Origin: Nematopogon swammerdamellus
Taxonomy: Eukaryota > Arthropoda > Insecta > Lepidoptera > Adelidae
DNA: 64,000 bases
Assembly: GCA_946902875.1 (NCBI GenBank)
Contig: OX336338.1
Location: 7,245,971-7,309,970 of the forward strand
Direction: 5' to 3'
Shown here: in pieces, positions 27,781 through 37,619 of the stretch
Layout of the letters: each line of letters opens with the position of its first letter
How positions within the stretch are numbered: position 1 is the first letter of the stretch
Program-made: the position numbers and the translations under genes
Notes under the pieces: model-generated
The model's input: only the letters and a program-made list of their open reading frames with translations
Told to the model about the DNA's origin: nothing
The model's database searches: none

Positions 27781-27989
27781 TTCGCGTTTATAATATTAAG
27801 ATGGTTTTAAGTAGGATGTATTTGGGTAGGTTTGGAATGAGGCCAAGTACCCCCTAGTAGCAATTTCTGGTTGGCATTTGGTTAGGCCTACTGTACAGCT
27901 ATGGTTGGCCAACGGTAAGATTTGGCACTTTTGGTTTCAACTTTGCCAACGTCGCTTCCAACTGTTGGGCCGACGATCTAATTTACTGG

Positions 27990-28750
27990 TGGGCCAACTA
28001 ACAATTTTACTTTATTGGGCCAACAGTTGGGCCATAAGTATCCCTGTACTATCCCGCACACGGAAGGCCAACTAATATGGTAGGCCAATCCAACCATTTT
28101 ACTTTATTGAGCCAACAGTTGGGCCATAAGTATCCCTCTACTATCCCGCACACGGAAAGCCAACTAATATGGTAGGCCACCCAACCATTTCTCTTTATTG
28201 GGCCAACAGTTGGGCCATAAGTATCCCTCTACTATTCCGCACACGGAGAGCCAACTAATATGGTAGGCCACCCAACCATTTCACTTTATTGGGCCAACAG
28301 TTGGGCCATAAGTATCCCTCTACTATCCCGCATACGGAAAGCCAACTAAAATGGTAGACCACCCAACCAATTAACTTTATTGGGCCAACAGTTGGGCCAT
28401 AAGTATCCCTCTACTATCCCGCACACGGAAATCCAACTAAAATGGTAGGCCACCCAACCAATTCACTTTATTGGGCCAACAGTTGGGCCATAAGTATCCC
28501 TCTACTATCCCGCACACGGAAAGCCAACTAAAATGGTAGGCCACCCAACCAATTCACTTTATTGGGCCAACAGTTGGGCCATAAGTATCCCTCTACTATC
28601 CCGCACACGGAAAGCCAACTAAAATGGTAGGCCACCCAACCAATTCACTTTATTGGGCCAACAGTTGGGCCATAAAATCTTTCCAACTATCCTACATACG
28701 GAATGCCAACTAATACGGTAGGTAGGCCAACCGTTTTACTTTATAGGCCC
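27990..28750. repeat. Left subterminal array, 91-bp units
   Basis: About eight tandem units of 91 bp, each with the near-palindrome GGGCCAACAGTTGGGCC followed by ATAAGTATCCCTCTACTATC. Units start for example at 28201 and 28292. The array begins about 140 bp inside the left terminus. Subterminal repeats of CACTA elements are known transposase-binding regions; that role here is inference. Confidence 0.9.
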
Positions 28751-30253
28751 AGCAGTAGGGCCATAATCATCCCTTCTAAATTCTAAAATTCGGGGGTATT
28801 TTATACTTGAAACTGACGAATTTCTATATTTGTCTTGCAATGAAAATTGGTCAGTTTCACATACAAAACCATCCCTCCAAGTTAAGGCAGTCATTGCAGA
28901 ATCACCCTGTATTTAATGGGTACCTAACACTTTGGTTGTATTTCGAAGGGAAACTATAGCCAAACTATATATATGGCCTATTTCCATTCGAAGGAATAGA
29001 ATAGTTCAAACATATCACATACCCAATAAAATAATTAAGTAAATATTTTGGAATGAATGAATACGGAAAATAATGGTGTCTACATAAAAATAACCATGAA
29101 TTTAAAAAAAATATTGTGAAAAATCAGGCTTTTTTAATGTTGTGCTTATGTATGAGGTGTCTCATTATTTTTAAATGTGTACATTTTATATTTATATGAC
29201 TTCAGCTAGTTTTATTAGATTTTTATTGAAACTACGAGTAAGAGTAAGACCACTAATATCGTAAAATGAAAACAAGTTAGATAACGCCTCAATTATAAAT
29301 TTATTTTACATTCATATTTAATCGTAACATTGAAGTACACAGGGTGTAAGCAACTGATGGTCATTATTTTATACAATGTATATATTTTGATTTGGCTTCA
29401 TAACACTGAAAACCTCATTCAAATGTGACTGTAATTACATTTTATTATTGCCAAAATGGTAAATAGTTCTATACATTACTTTGAATTTCTTTTACTGAGT
29501 ATAAATTTGACAGGCATATTTTTATATAAAATTATATATGTAGACATTAGAAATGGGTTTATTTATAACTTTTTTCCTTAATTCTATAGGATGTCCGCTG
29601 TGAGGTAAGGAGTATCCTATCCTAACCAGGTACTTCTAGAACATGAAATTATTTTTTAAGGAAAAAAAACTTTATTTCCCCATCTAATTTCTAATTTTGT
29701 TTTTATTTTGAAGGTAAAATGTTTCTGAAACAAAACAAACAAAACAAAATAATTCTTTCATATTGTGTTAAAATTGAAATTAAAAATTGTGTATAGTCCA
29801 AAGACATTTAAATAAAGTTATTCTATCTCTATGGTATAGTCGAATACCTTGTTTGAACGCGGACAGAGGGTAGACGATCACGATCGTAAAACTACTTATA
29901 AGAATGTTTTTGTTTCCACCGATATTGAACAATTCAAATTGTTCAAACATATGGTGCAGCGAATTGTTTACTCTAGAACGAAAATATCAACTAATGATTT
30001 AATAATTCGCAATATCGACATTTCGCGTCAGTTTGAAAAAAAAAATATTAAAATTGTTTTAAACTAGTACAACATAATATTTACTTAACATTAAATACAT
30101 AATTACTTAACATTAAAATTACATTATTTTTTAACATACATGGTTGGCTAATATACAGCGTGCCCTTACTGGATTCAAGGAAATTGAAAAGCTATTGCAT
30201 AAGATATAAAATTGCTCTATTATTTCCTCTAGCTAGATTCAAAAATAATTTTT
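28751..30253. other. Transposon interior downstream of the transposase gene
   Basis: AT-rich. It contains a fragment with ATTGCAGAATCACCCTGTA near 28893, perhaps an old MITE end. A plus-strand frame at 29849-30067 is unrecognised and not called. The transposase 3' UTR must end here, but no clear signal was chosen. Confidence 0.5.
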
Positions 30254-32437
30254 TTAGTGAAATAGAGCCATGTTACAATATGGTATACAGATATAAGATG
30301 TTTCATCATTAAAATCTGGAAGAAGCATGCATTTCCTAGATAAGTCTAACGATGAAATTATTCTTCCAGTTTCACAAGCACTTACTCCTACCTTATAAAT
30401 TTGTAATCTGCTACTGTTTATAGGAACATTGTAAAAATCTGTCTTTTGCAAAAAAACATCACATAGTAAATTGTAGGAAGAAGACCCCTTAATTGCCTTT
30501 ATAGATTTTACAACAATAATATCTCCACTATTAATTTGGAAACAAGAATCTGCTAACTTTGTACTCACCTTACAAGATTTGTTACCAGGAAAACATATGG
30601 AATTGATGACGCCTTTTTTTCTAATCTCATTATTATTATGAGCTGTGTCTAGTTGGGTGTGAAAATTCGTAAAATTACCTTGGTTAAGTACTTGTTCCCC
30701 TAATCTTTTAGCTACTTGCTGTAATGGTAATTTATTGGAACGAACTACACGTTTGATTTTACCCATAAAATTTTCAAAAGGGAATGCAGCAAAATTGTCT
30801 AAACAACCATAATTTTCTACATCCCCTTCCAAATGTAAAAGATTGTGGAAATTGTAAACTAGAAGCTCTCTGCAATATAACTTATGTATGTCCCGAACAA
30901 AACAATGCAGCAAATTATTTGCATATTTTCTCCACTCTTCTGCCTTACAAAGTTCACAGCTTAGTATATATATTGCACAGTGAAGAACCAAAAAATGGTT
31001 ATACAAATGAGGTGGTAGAACTCGGTACAAGACAATTGGGCCTAAATATAAAAGAAAAAATCTAAATTCTGTTGCTTTCCAAAACTTAAACATTTTTAAA
31101 GGTCTTGGCCTCCTAGAAAATTCTTTTGGGAAATGCTGTTTGCCAATTACAGACAATCTCTCAGATATCGTTTCTATGCTATGTGCTCTTAGTTTACACT
31201 TCTTTGGTCCCTTATGAATCCAAACACTCAGCAATCGTTTCATTACCCCAAGACATATTAGATGCATGTAATCTAGTGGCACTTGGGACACTAAACCTAT
31301 GTCAAGCTCTGTAAGTAAACTTTTTAATACCTGGTGGTCTTCATACTCATTATTGTTAAAAGAAATGTCAGATCTAAGGTTAAAGTTCTCTGAATACTGC
31401 CACGTCGTCCTACCAAGGTAAGTACCCTCTTGCTGACATTTTTCACAACCATTGAGTGAATTATGTGACTTTATGCATTTTAAGAAAGACCTTGCGGGTG
31501 CATCAGCTATTATACAGCTTACCCTGAATGTGTACTGCTCACCGTTTAAAATGATACCATTTTGTTCTAAACTGATACATTCATTAACAAATGGACGTAA
31601 ATAATCGTTAGTATTGTTTGGTTTAGACTCACCGTAATAAAGTGCTACGATAAATGGGATTTTCTTAACTGATTGATCTAATATACAGAGAATTGGCCAA
31701 AATGCATTAGTATTACTTGAATGTACAGGTAAGCCATCTACATTAATAGTAACCGATAACAAGTTTTCCCATTTCATAAGTATCTTTTTTTTATCCATTA
31801 TAGGGTAGTGTGATAATGTCAAGCCTAGCAAGGCTATTTCTGTTAATTTATCTTTAAGTCCAAAATATATATAAGATCCTCCAGCACACTGCGTTACATT
31901 CACATTTTTTGGCGTCTCTAAAAGTGTCCGTGCGTCAAGTGGCAAACTGGGATGATAAGGTTTGAATATTGCTAATATATCATTAATAGCAGCATGTGTT
32001 AAATTATGTTTTTTAGTGCATGCAATGAAAGATGTTTTAATATTGGTATCAACTGAAGGTACAACAACATACTCAGAATTAAATTTTCCTGAAGTAGAAT
32101 TAACCGATGATAATGAGTGCCCAGAAATAGAGTCTCCCAAACAAGCTGGAGGTGAACATTCACCATCACCAAAATTATTAAACCCATTATTAGAGCAAGT
32201 ACACGATTGCTCAGATATGCCATCTTCAGTGGATAGTTCTTCAGAAATATTTACATTAAGTTCAGTTAGGATGCTTAGTTTGGTCTCAGCTAGCCGCCGT
32301 GCCTTGGTACGCTTTGATGATCCACTGTATTGCCGTTTATTCGTCCTGTTGTTTCGTCCTTCTTCTCTCCTCTCGCCCTCCATCCCTGTCTTTGGTGAAC
32401 CGGAACCAGCTTGAGACTGCACTCTGAATTTCGGCAT
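30254..32437 (-). CDS. EnSpm/CACTA-like transposase, 727 aa, intact
   Basis: Single uninterrupted frame that would cut and rejoin the transposon ends. The first 130 residues are basic and Ser-rich. The core has MKWENLLSVTINVDGLPVHS with Asp234 as likely first catalytic acid, FWPILCIL, IADAPARSFL with Asp312 as likely second, and a CEKC pair (331/334). DYMHLICLGVMKRLL (389-403), KATEFRFFLLYLGPIVL with Glu457, and FPFENFMGKIKRVVRSNK with Glu555 follow; one of these Glu may be the third acid. These are hallmarks of animal TNP2-like transposases. ATG at 32437 is the first after an in-frame TGA 18 bp upstream. The start lies inside the last exon of the DUF4806 gene, in another frame. Confidence 0.88.
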   Translation of the reverse strand: MPKFRVQSQAGSGSPKTGMEGERREEGRNNRTNKRQYSGSSKRTKARRLAETKLSILTELNVNISEELSTEDGISEQSCTCSNNGFNNFGDGECSPPACLGDSISGHSLSSVNSTSGKFNSEYVVVPSVDTNIKTSFIACTKKHNLTHAAINDILAIFKPYHPSLPLDARTLLETPKNVNVTQCAGGSYIYFGLKDKLTEIALLGLTLSHYPIMDKKKILMKWENLLSVTINVDGLPVHSSNTNAFWPILCILDQSVKKIPFIVALYYGESKPNNTNDYLRPFVNECISLEQNGIILNGEQYTFRVSCIIADAPARSFLKCIKSHNSLNGCEKCQQEGTYLGRTTWQYSENFNLRSDISFNNNEYEDHQVLKSLLTELDIGLVSQVPLDYMHLICLGVMKRLLSVWIHKGPKKCKLRAHSIETISERLSVIGKQHFPKEFSRRPRPLKMFKFWKATEFRFFLLYLGPIVLYRVLPPHLYNHFLVLHCAIYILSCELCKAEEWRKYANNLLHCFVRDIHKLYCRELLVYNFHNLLHLEGDVENYGCLDNFAAFPFENFMGKIKRVVRSNKLPLQQVAKRLGEQVLNQGNFTNFHTQLDTAHNNNEIRKKGVINSICFPGNKSCKVSTKLADSCFQINSGDIIVVKSIKAIKGSSSYNLLCDVFLQKTDFYNVPINSSRLQIYKVGVSACETGRIISSLDLSRKCMLLPDFNDETSYICIPYCNMALFH

Positions 32438-32476
32438 CTGTTGCCTTTTCTGTCACTCTATTTCTGCGTACTGCAC
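32337..32476 (-). CDS. DUF4806-type protein, exon 9 (C-terminal tail)
   Basis: Last exon: VRRNRVTEKATDAEIQSAVS, then SWFRFTKDRDGGREERRR and TKQQDE, TAA at 32337-32339. KATDAEI followed by a basic tail is typical of insect DUF4806 proteins (from memory). Acceptor AG may be 32478-32477 (used here) or 32472-32471; both keep frame. The final 101 nt also encode the first 33 codons of the transposase in another frame. Confidence 0.78.
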
Positions 32477-32773
32477 CTGCAGCATAGAATATGTTGAACT
32501 CAGCGTGCAATGGCTTCGACGAATATATTCAGGTCCATTGGCAGTAGACAAGGTTGTCAAGCAAGGTTGATATAATTCATGTAATTCTATGCAAATACCA
32601 TACAAAAAAGGACAAATCTAGATGGGGAATATCATTTTTAATAAATAATACTCATTAATAAATAACTTATTGCAACAACATTATTGTTGTTGCACAATCT
32701 ATGTGACAATTTTAGCGGGTAGAATTAGAGTTTTGAAGTATACTTATAAAATGTAATGGAGAACTTTAATTAC

Positions 32774-32933
32774 CTTGAATTGTGTTTATGACCCTTAAAT
32801 TCTTCAGTGGAGTTTTTTTATTTTTGCCAGTCCAGTTGCATCCACCTGCCAACTTATTTGTAAATAATTTCTCTAAAATTCTTCGGACAGTACTGGGAAT
32901 TTTGTTTCCACCGACGAGACTTAGTGTTATTTC
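32774..32933 (-). CDS. DUF4806-type protein, exon 8 (DUF4806 core)
   Basis: Starts GAA ATA ACA after CAG and ends ATT CAA G before GTAATT. It encodes EITLSLVGGNKIPSTVRRIL, EKLFTNKLAGGCNWTGK and KTPLKNLRVINTIQ. The conserved WTG and LxNLxV patterns mark the DUF4806 core. It joins exon 7 in phase 0 and leaves phase 1. Confidence 0.85.
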
Positions 32934-33017
32934 CTGAAATAAATACCCTTATAAGCCACAAAATAGGTGTACACAGATTTAGAGTTTGGGTAATAACTAA
33001 CTAAATAACATATTTAC

Positions 33018-33220
33018 CAGGTTGTTTTTATTGTCTTCGCTTTCCAACCATCGCTCCAAGTTATTTAATTCCTCTATAGTTTCACAGGGGATTTTAAGAT
33101 CAGATGGCAGGGTAATGGGCGTTGTTACATCACCCGGCAGTTTCTTGAGTATTTCGTCTTGAGTTATTTTCAATTCATTTAATTTATTCTCAATTCTAGA
33201 GAGATGTTTTGCAATGATGT
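33018..33220 (-). CDS. DUF4806-type protein, exon 7 (coiled coil and DUF4806 start)
   Basis: Encodes IIAKHLSRIENKLNELKITQ, a probable short coiled coil, then LPSDLKIPCETIEELNNLER and WLESEDNKNNL, the typical entry into DUF4806. The acceptor is TTTTTAG and the donor GTAAAT. Length 203 fits phase 1 in and phase 0 out. Confidence 0.85.
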
Positions 33221-33504
33221 CTAAAAATTATCAACACATTTTGTTAGAAAATACACAATAGTATGTCGATCCATACAAATTGATACCGAAGTGGTGCATG
33301 GTGCATGCATGAAACCAATTATCATCAGCCATATGAATCCAGTATTATAACGCCGATTACGATTAATAATGATTAAAATACATAGACTTGCTGTCAAATA
33401 CTCGTCCGTAAGCTAGCGACAGTTGCATTAGAAAGGCTGTTTTCAAGTACGGGTTCAAAAATCTTTTTCTTGAACAAACATAATTTATTCGTAATCGTAT
33501 AGAA

Positions 33505-33802
33505 CAGCGGTACTCAACCTTTATACGTAGAGGGCCAAGAAAGACACATGAAATTTTTTGAAGGGCCGTGCATTACTTGAACGAACGGAGCGAGCGCGGG
33601 AGTTTCGAATACCGAGCTTGGGTAGGGACTCGGCCACGACGGGTGACATGGAAAGTTTGGCTATACACGAGCTCAGTACATACAAAGGACACACAAATAA
33701 AATTAGACTTGAGTGATTTTTTTCTAGGGGATTTTTCCAGGGCCGCATGAAAAGTCACAAGGGGCCACATGCGGCCCGCGGGCCGCGGGTTGAGTACCGC
33801 TG
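33505..33802. mobile_element. Non-autonomous hAT element with 8-bp target duplication
   Basis: Ends CAGCGGTACTCAACCT and GGGTTGAGTACCGCTG form a hAT-type terminal pair. The flanks are GTATAGAA left and ATATAGAA right (7 of 8 match). At 298 bp with no ORF, it lies in the intron between exons 6 and 7 of the DUF4806 gene, so it arrived after the host transposon was built. Subterminal sequence is rich in GGGCC and GGCCGC. Confidence 0.92.
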
Positions 33803-33897
33803 ATATAGAATCATACGATGCTTAGGTAATCGAAATGGGCGAATCGTTGCATCCCTAAAAAATAGGTTCTGTCTGAAGTTTTTTTTGTAATATTTAC

Positions 33898-33978
33898 CAA
33901 GAGTTTGGGCCCCAATTGTACGATTTTGCTTTGGTGTAGTTGCACAAGAGGAGTCTCGAGAGATTTCACTCAATGGAT
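33898..33978 (-). CDS. DUF4806-type protein, mini-exon 6
   Basis: An 81-bp phase 1-1 exon, TTTTCAG before and GTAAAT after. Encodes N/P-L-S-E-I-S-R-D-S-S then CATTPKQNRTIGAQTL. Its start (AT CCA TTG AGT) echoes exons 3-5. Linker sequence with no recognised domain. Confidence 0.7.
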
Positions 33979-34246
33979 CTGAAAATAAAATATCACATGA
34001 AGTTAGAATGTTTTGTTTCATGTCTTTCAAGGTACATATTATAAAGTATGTTCTCCGGCAGTTTATGTTTTAGTGGTTTCTTTTGTTTTAGTTACAAAAG
34101 TTGCGAGTCTGAAAAGTAAAGTCGATTGATTAATGAAATTATAATGAAGTAAAATGTAATTTATTTATTAATTGAAGAAAATAGTTTAAAGTATAATAAG
34201 TAATAACTAATGTAAATGTAAAACTTAAACATATGTAGGTACTCAC

Positions 34247-34318
34247 TGACAGATTTTTTTATCACATTTTTATTTTGCCTTGGTGTAATACTATCCGGAA
34301 AAGTGTCATCCAATGTAT
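34247..34318 (-). CDS. DUF4806-type protein, mini-exon 5
   Basis: A 72-bp phase 1-1 exon starting AT ACA TTG GAT GAC and ending GTC A before GTGAGT. Encodes TLDDTFPDSITPRQNKNV then IKKSV. Shares the TLD...TPRQN pattern with its neighbours. It could be skipped without a frameshift. Confidence 0.7.
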
Positions 34319-34430
34319 CTAAAAAAAATATATAACGAACTCACGTTGATACATGATGTAGCTTTTATATAAAAAATTGAATTTTTTTAGTAATATATAC
34401 TAAATAAATCTAAAAGTAAAGCATACTCAC

Positions 34431-34487
34431 AGGTAACTATTTTTTGCTCTTGTGTCTCGCGAGATTCGTGAGGGATATCCAATTTAT
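34431..34487 (-). CDS. DUF4806-type protein, mini-exon 4
   Basis: A 57-bp phase 1-1 exon starting AT AAA TTG GAT ATC and ending ACC T before GTGAGT. Encodes KLDIPHESRETQEQKIVT. Same length and phase as mini-exon 3. Confidence 0.7.
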
Positions 34488-34572
34488 CTAAAAAATTTCA
34501 ATAAAATTACTAAACGAAAATGTGTTTTATAAACACATTAAGATAATTATTATAAAAAAAAAATAAGCTCAC

Positions 34573-34629
34573 CAAGAAGTTTTTCTTTTGTTTTCGTAAG
34601 AGTAGGACTATTATTGTAATCCAGTAAAT
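34573..34629 (-). CDS. DUF4806-type protein, mini-exon 3
   Basis: A 57-bp phase 1-1 exon starting AT TTA CTG GAT TAC and ending CTT G before GTGAGC. Encodes LLDYNNSPTLTKTKEKLL. Together with mini-exons 4-6 it forms a series of look-alike linker exons. Confidence 0.7.
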
Positions 34630-35244
34630 CTGAAAATTTTAATATTATATATAAGACAGAGGGTGTGATGACTGTTTTTGAATTTTTGAATTATTCTATA
34701 TATAAACCCATCGGGTTTCATTAACAAATCCGGCATAATAATCAAGAATTGGAAAATGTTTTTCATCATCATTGTTCTCTTATATATCACTCAAAATACT
34801 TATTCTATTTTATCTTAATGGGTTTTTTGCCCAGTTTCATCACGATAGGACAACAAAACCTCGTCAGGTACCATGGTCACGCCCACCTGCCGCACATCAG
34901 CTAGTACATAATTTGTATATTTTATATCATCGATCATGACTAAAAATTACAGCAGCTCAACCTGCTGCAACAGTGAAGAAGCTATACTGTAGGGCTTGTA
35001 TATACATACATAGAGGCTTGACATTTACATTTATTCGAGCAAGTTCAAGCAATGTTTGAACTTGTAGGCCACTTGTGCGTGTAGGCCATTTGAATGTCCA
35101 ACATCATACAAATGATCAAGATTCTTAATGATTTTCACTTGTCAAGCAGGTATGTACATATGAATACACCTGCAGCTTGAACAAAATTATTTTGTGTGGT
35201 ATTTAAAATTTATATTTTCAGTAATTAACTTAGAGATGTGTTAC

Positions 35245-35466
35245 CTGCAGGGTCTTCTGTGAACAAAGCATTTGTGCTTGGAGGTTGTGGATATTTTGTA
35301 TTAGGTTGAAGAATTTCTATATCTGTACCGTCACTGCTATCGCTGCTGAACTGTAGCTTCCTACTTGGTTTGCGTTTTCTTTTATCTTGTCCGTCTTCTA
35401 TTTCCGTCAAGACATCTGATTCCGATTCGGCTTGTTTACACTTTTCACGGGCCTTCTTCAAATCGT
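35245..35466 (-). CDS. DUF4806-type protein, exon 2
   Basis: Joins exon 1 to give QTDDLKKAREKCKQAE, then SDVLTEIEDGQDKRKRKPSR and LQFSSDSSDGTDIEILQPN. YQTDD...KA is a conserved N-terminal signature of these insect proteins. The basic KRKRKPSRK may serve as a nuclear localisation signal. Acceptor TTTTTCAG; donor GTAACA. Confidence 0.85.
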
Positions 35467-36039
35467 CTGAAAAATACCAGAATGCATGACAAATCCCCAA
35501 TCAAAATGATTAAAATCAAACAATGAAGCGCTAGTTCTGCTCACATACCAAAGGTAAAAAATTGTATTACCTCAACACAGTGTACACGACAGTTACATTA
35601 TTTCGGACCTATTCAGCCTAGCGAGGCGGAGCGGTAGCGTTGGGGATCAAAAGTGCATACATTTCATTGGCATTTCGCTAGTGGTCGGTTAGTATTCATA
35701 GCCCGGTGTAGACATACATCTCTCACTCAATTGAGAGGTTGTGGTTAGAAACATAGTAAGTTCAGTTTTTATGGTATGCACAGACGAAGGTGTTATAGTG
35801 GTCAAAGTTTAATATGTGGGCCCAATTAAGAAAAATTATATAATTGACAATCAATTAGACGGTTTCCAGAAAAAAATAATAAAAATAAATTGGCGTGGTT
35901 GGCAAAAATAATCCAGAACCAAATATAAGATCTGCATATTAGGAAATTGTGAGATTTGTGTCTGTTTCCTTAGATCTCAAATTGGTTTATATTTTCAGTG
36001 TAATGCATTCAGACGATAGCACTGTATCTATGCGCTTAC

Positions 36040-36241
36040 CTGTTTGATAAAATATCCTTTTGATTCCATATATTGTCCATCGTTCATCGGGTTGCTCATG
36101 GCTTTCCAGTGCCTTGTTGAACTGCGCACTGTTTTTGTATGGAGGCCACCAACATTCCTTTTTGCGGGGAGTTACCCAGACCTCCCGCACGATGCTGATG
36201 CCACCGCCGTCTTCATTATTAAATTCGACCACAAGAAACAT
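36040..36241 (-). CDS. DUF4806-type protein, exon 1 (start)
   Basis: The ATG at 36241 is the first true Met in frame; an upstream GTG-started extension is not credible in a eukaryote. It encodes MFLVVEFNNEDGGGISIVRE, then CWWPPYKNSAQFNKALESHE and ERWTIYGIKRIFYQT. The WWPPYK...ALESHE...Y.IKRIFYQT pattern recurs in insect DUF4806 proteins. The nine exons would give about 397 residues. Its function is unknown; its position suggests a DNA-binding or regulatory partner of the adjacent transposase. Donor GTAAGC follows at 36039. Confidence 0.83.
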
Positions 36242-37344
36242 GGACGCCACGCCCAGACGGGACCCACACTCACTCTCGTCGTCTGAACGCTGGAATATGC
36301 GACTGAAAAAAGATGTTAGAACTATAATATATACATACAGCTATATATACGGCTGGGGTTTTCTTTAGCTGGGACCGCACCTGCATTGCAGACTAGTGAA
36401 ACTGTGATTTGACATTTTTTTTATGTTTAGACCACATATTTGCAATATTGGCTAATATCTGCAGGCCCGGAGGGGAGGGGGCACTTGCCCCGAGCGGCGA
36501 AGACTATGGGGCGGCCGTCGGCCGCAAGGCCGGCTGGTGGCCACCACTGGGTCGCTCTCTGTACCCGGTGCTAGACCGTTTTCATCTTACAACATCGCAT
36601 CGCGTGTAACAATCTCAGTGCGACACTCGCGCTCCTCATACGCAATGTAGGTACTTACGACTAAAACCATCTGGAATTGTTGGTTATGTACTTATTATAG
36701 TAGCTATCTCAATTTATGCAATGCGTCCTAGAGGGCAGCAAATTGCCCTCTGCATCCCCCTTTTGAAAATGTAGATCCGAGGCCGAATATGTGGTAGGTA
36801 CTTACCAGCAACCCATCGTGTAAGTTGATTAATCAGTTCTTTGGCCACATTTGCCCACACCGCGCACCGCCGCGAAGCATAGGCACATACAGGTTTTGGT
36901 GAAAGGAAGGAAAGCGATACGTAGTCAACTCACAGTCCCCGCAAAGCGCGGCGCCCCGCTTGTCCCTCCTCCGACCTGCTCACTCGCGCGCGCTTCACGT
37001 TCAACTTAAAATTGAAGCATGCATACCCGTGCGTATAACGTCAAGACGTCCCCCGGGTGACGCTTTGCAGAAAGCGCGGCGTCACCTACTAGCCGTCGTA
37101 TAGCCACCGGCTTGCCGTAGCCGGGTCGACGTGCCGAAGGTGCTCGGCTCGCAGCAGCAGCAGCACAGCAGGTACGTCCAAGTAAACTAACGAAACGAAG
37201 AGAGCGAGCGAGCACAGCACGCTGCACGCACAGCACAAGCTAGCTACACATCCAATCCAACACAGAGCCAAATAAAATGGTGGCGATCTTCGTTCTGTCT
37301 GTGTGCGTAGTGTAGTATGAATTTCTGTTACGAACAGACAATCC
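36242..37344. other. 5' flank of the DUF4806 gene, GC-rich patches
   Basis: This is upstream of the DUF4806 start, so a promoter for the element should lie here, but no clear TATA or initiator was picked. GC-rich patches occur at 36460-36560 and 37060-37170. No other exon was recognised. Confidence 0.4.
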
Positions 37345-37619
37345 CAGTGTTGCCAACTCAAAATTTGAAATTCTCCTAGATTGACTTCGAAAATCTCCTA
37401 AAAATCTCCTAAAAAATTTTCGTCCTCCTAAAAAATTCTCCTGTTATTCAAATTATAAAAATTTCACCACATTTTTACTAAAAATATAATACTATAAAAA
37501 TATAATACTAAAAAATTTTTAGTGTTCCTTATACGTACGGGACCATATTACTAAGCCTATGCCGTCTGTCCGTCTGTCTGTTTGTCTTATCTGTAAAGAT
37601 CTGTATCTTGTACACCCTG

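Larger units (their letters stand above)
25510..27851. mobile_element. Element X, copy 1 (5' part, split by the large transposon)
   Basis: Unclassified composite repeat. In order: a palindrome of about 400 bp (25510-25915) whose outer arms carry ACCCGACTACTGAAAAAT; a unique 130-bp link; arrays of a 68-bp unit (26040-27780); and a tail ending TTTGGAATGAGGCCAAGTAC. The rest of X, known from copies 2 and 3, is cut off here by the transposon starting at 27852. No protein coding was found. Class I or II origin is undecided. Confidence 0.7.

Noticed and set aside
29849..30067. 72-residue plus-strand frame near the transposase 3' end
   Set aside because: No recognisable family and AT-rich biased composition; too weak to call, though an exon of unknown origin cannot be excluded.
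30784..32414. Plus-strand frames within the transposase gene
   Set aside because: Antisense shadows of the intact 727-residue reverse-strand frame.
35987..36250. Upstream GTG extension of the DUF4806 first exon
   Set aside because: Non-ATG initiation is not expected here; the in-frame ATG at 36241 starts the conserved FLVVEF segment.
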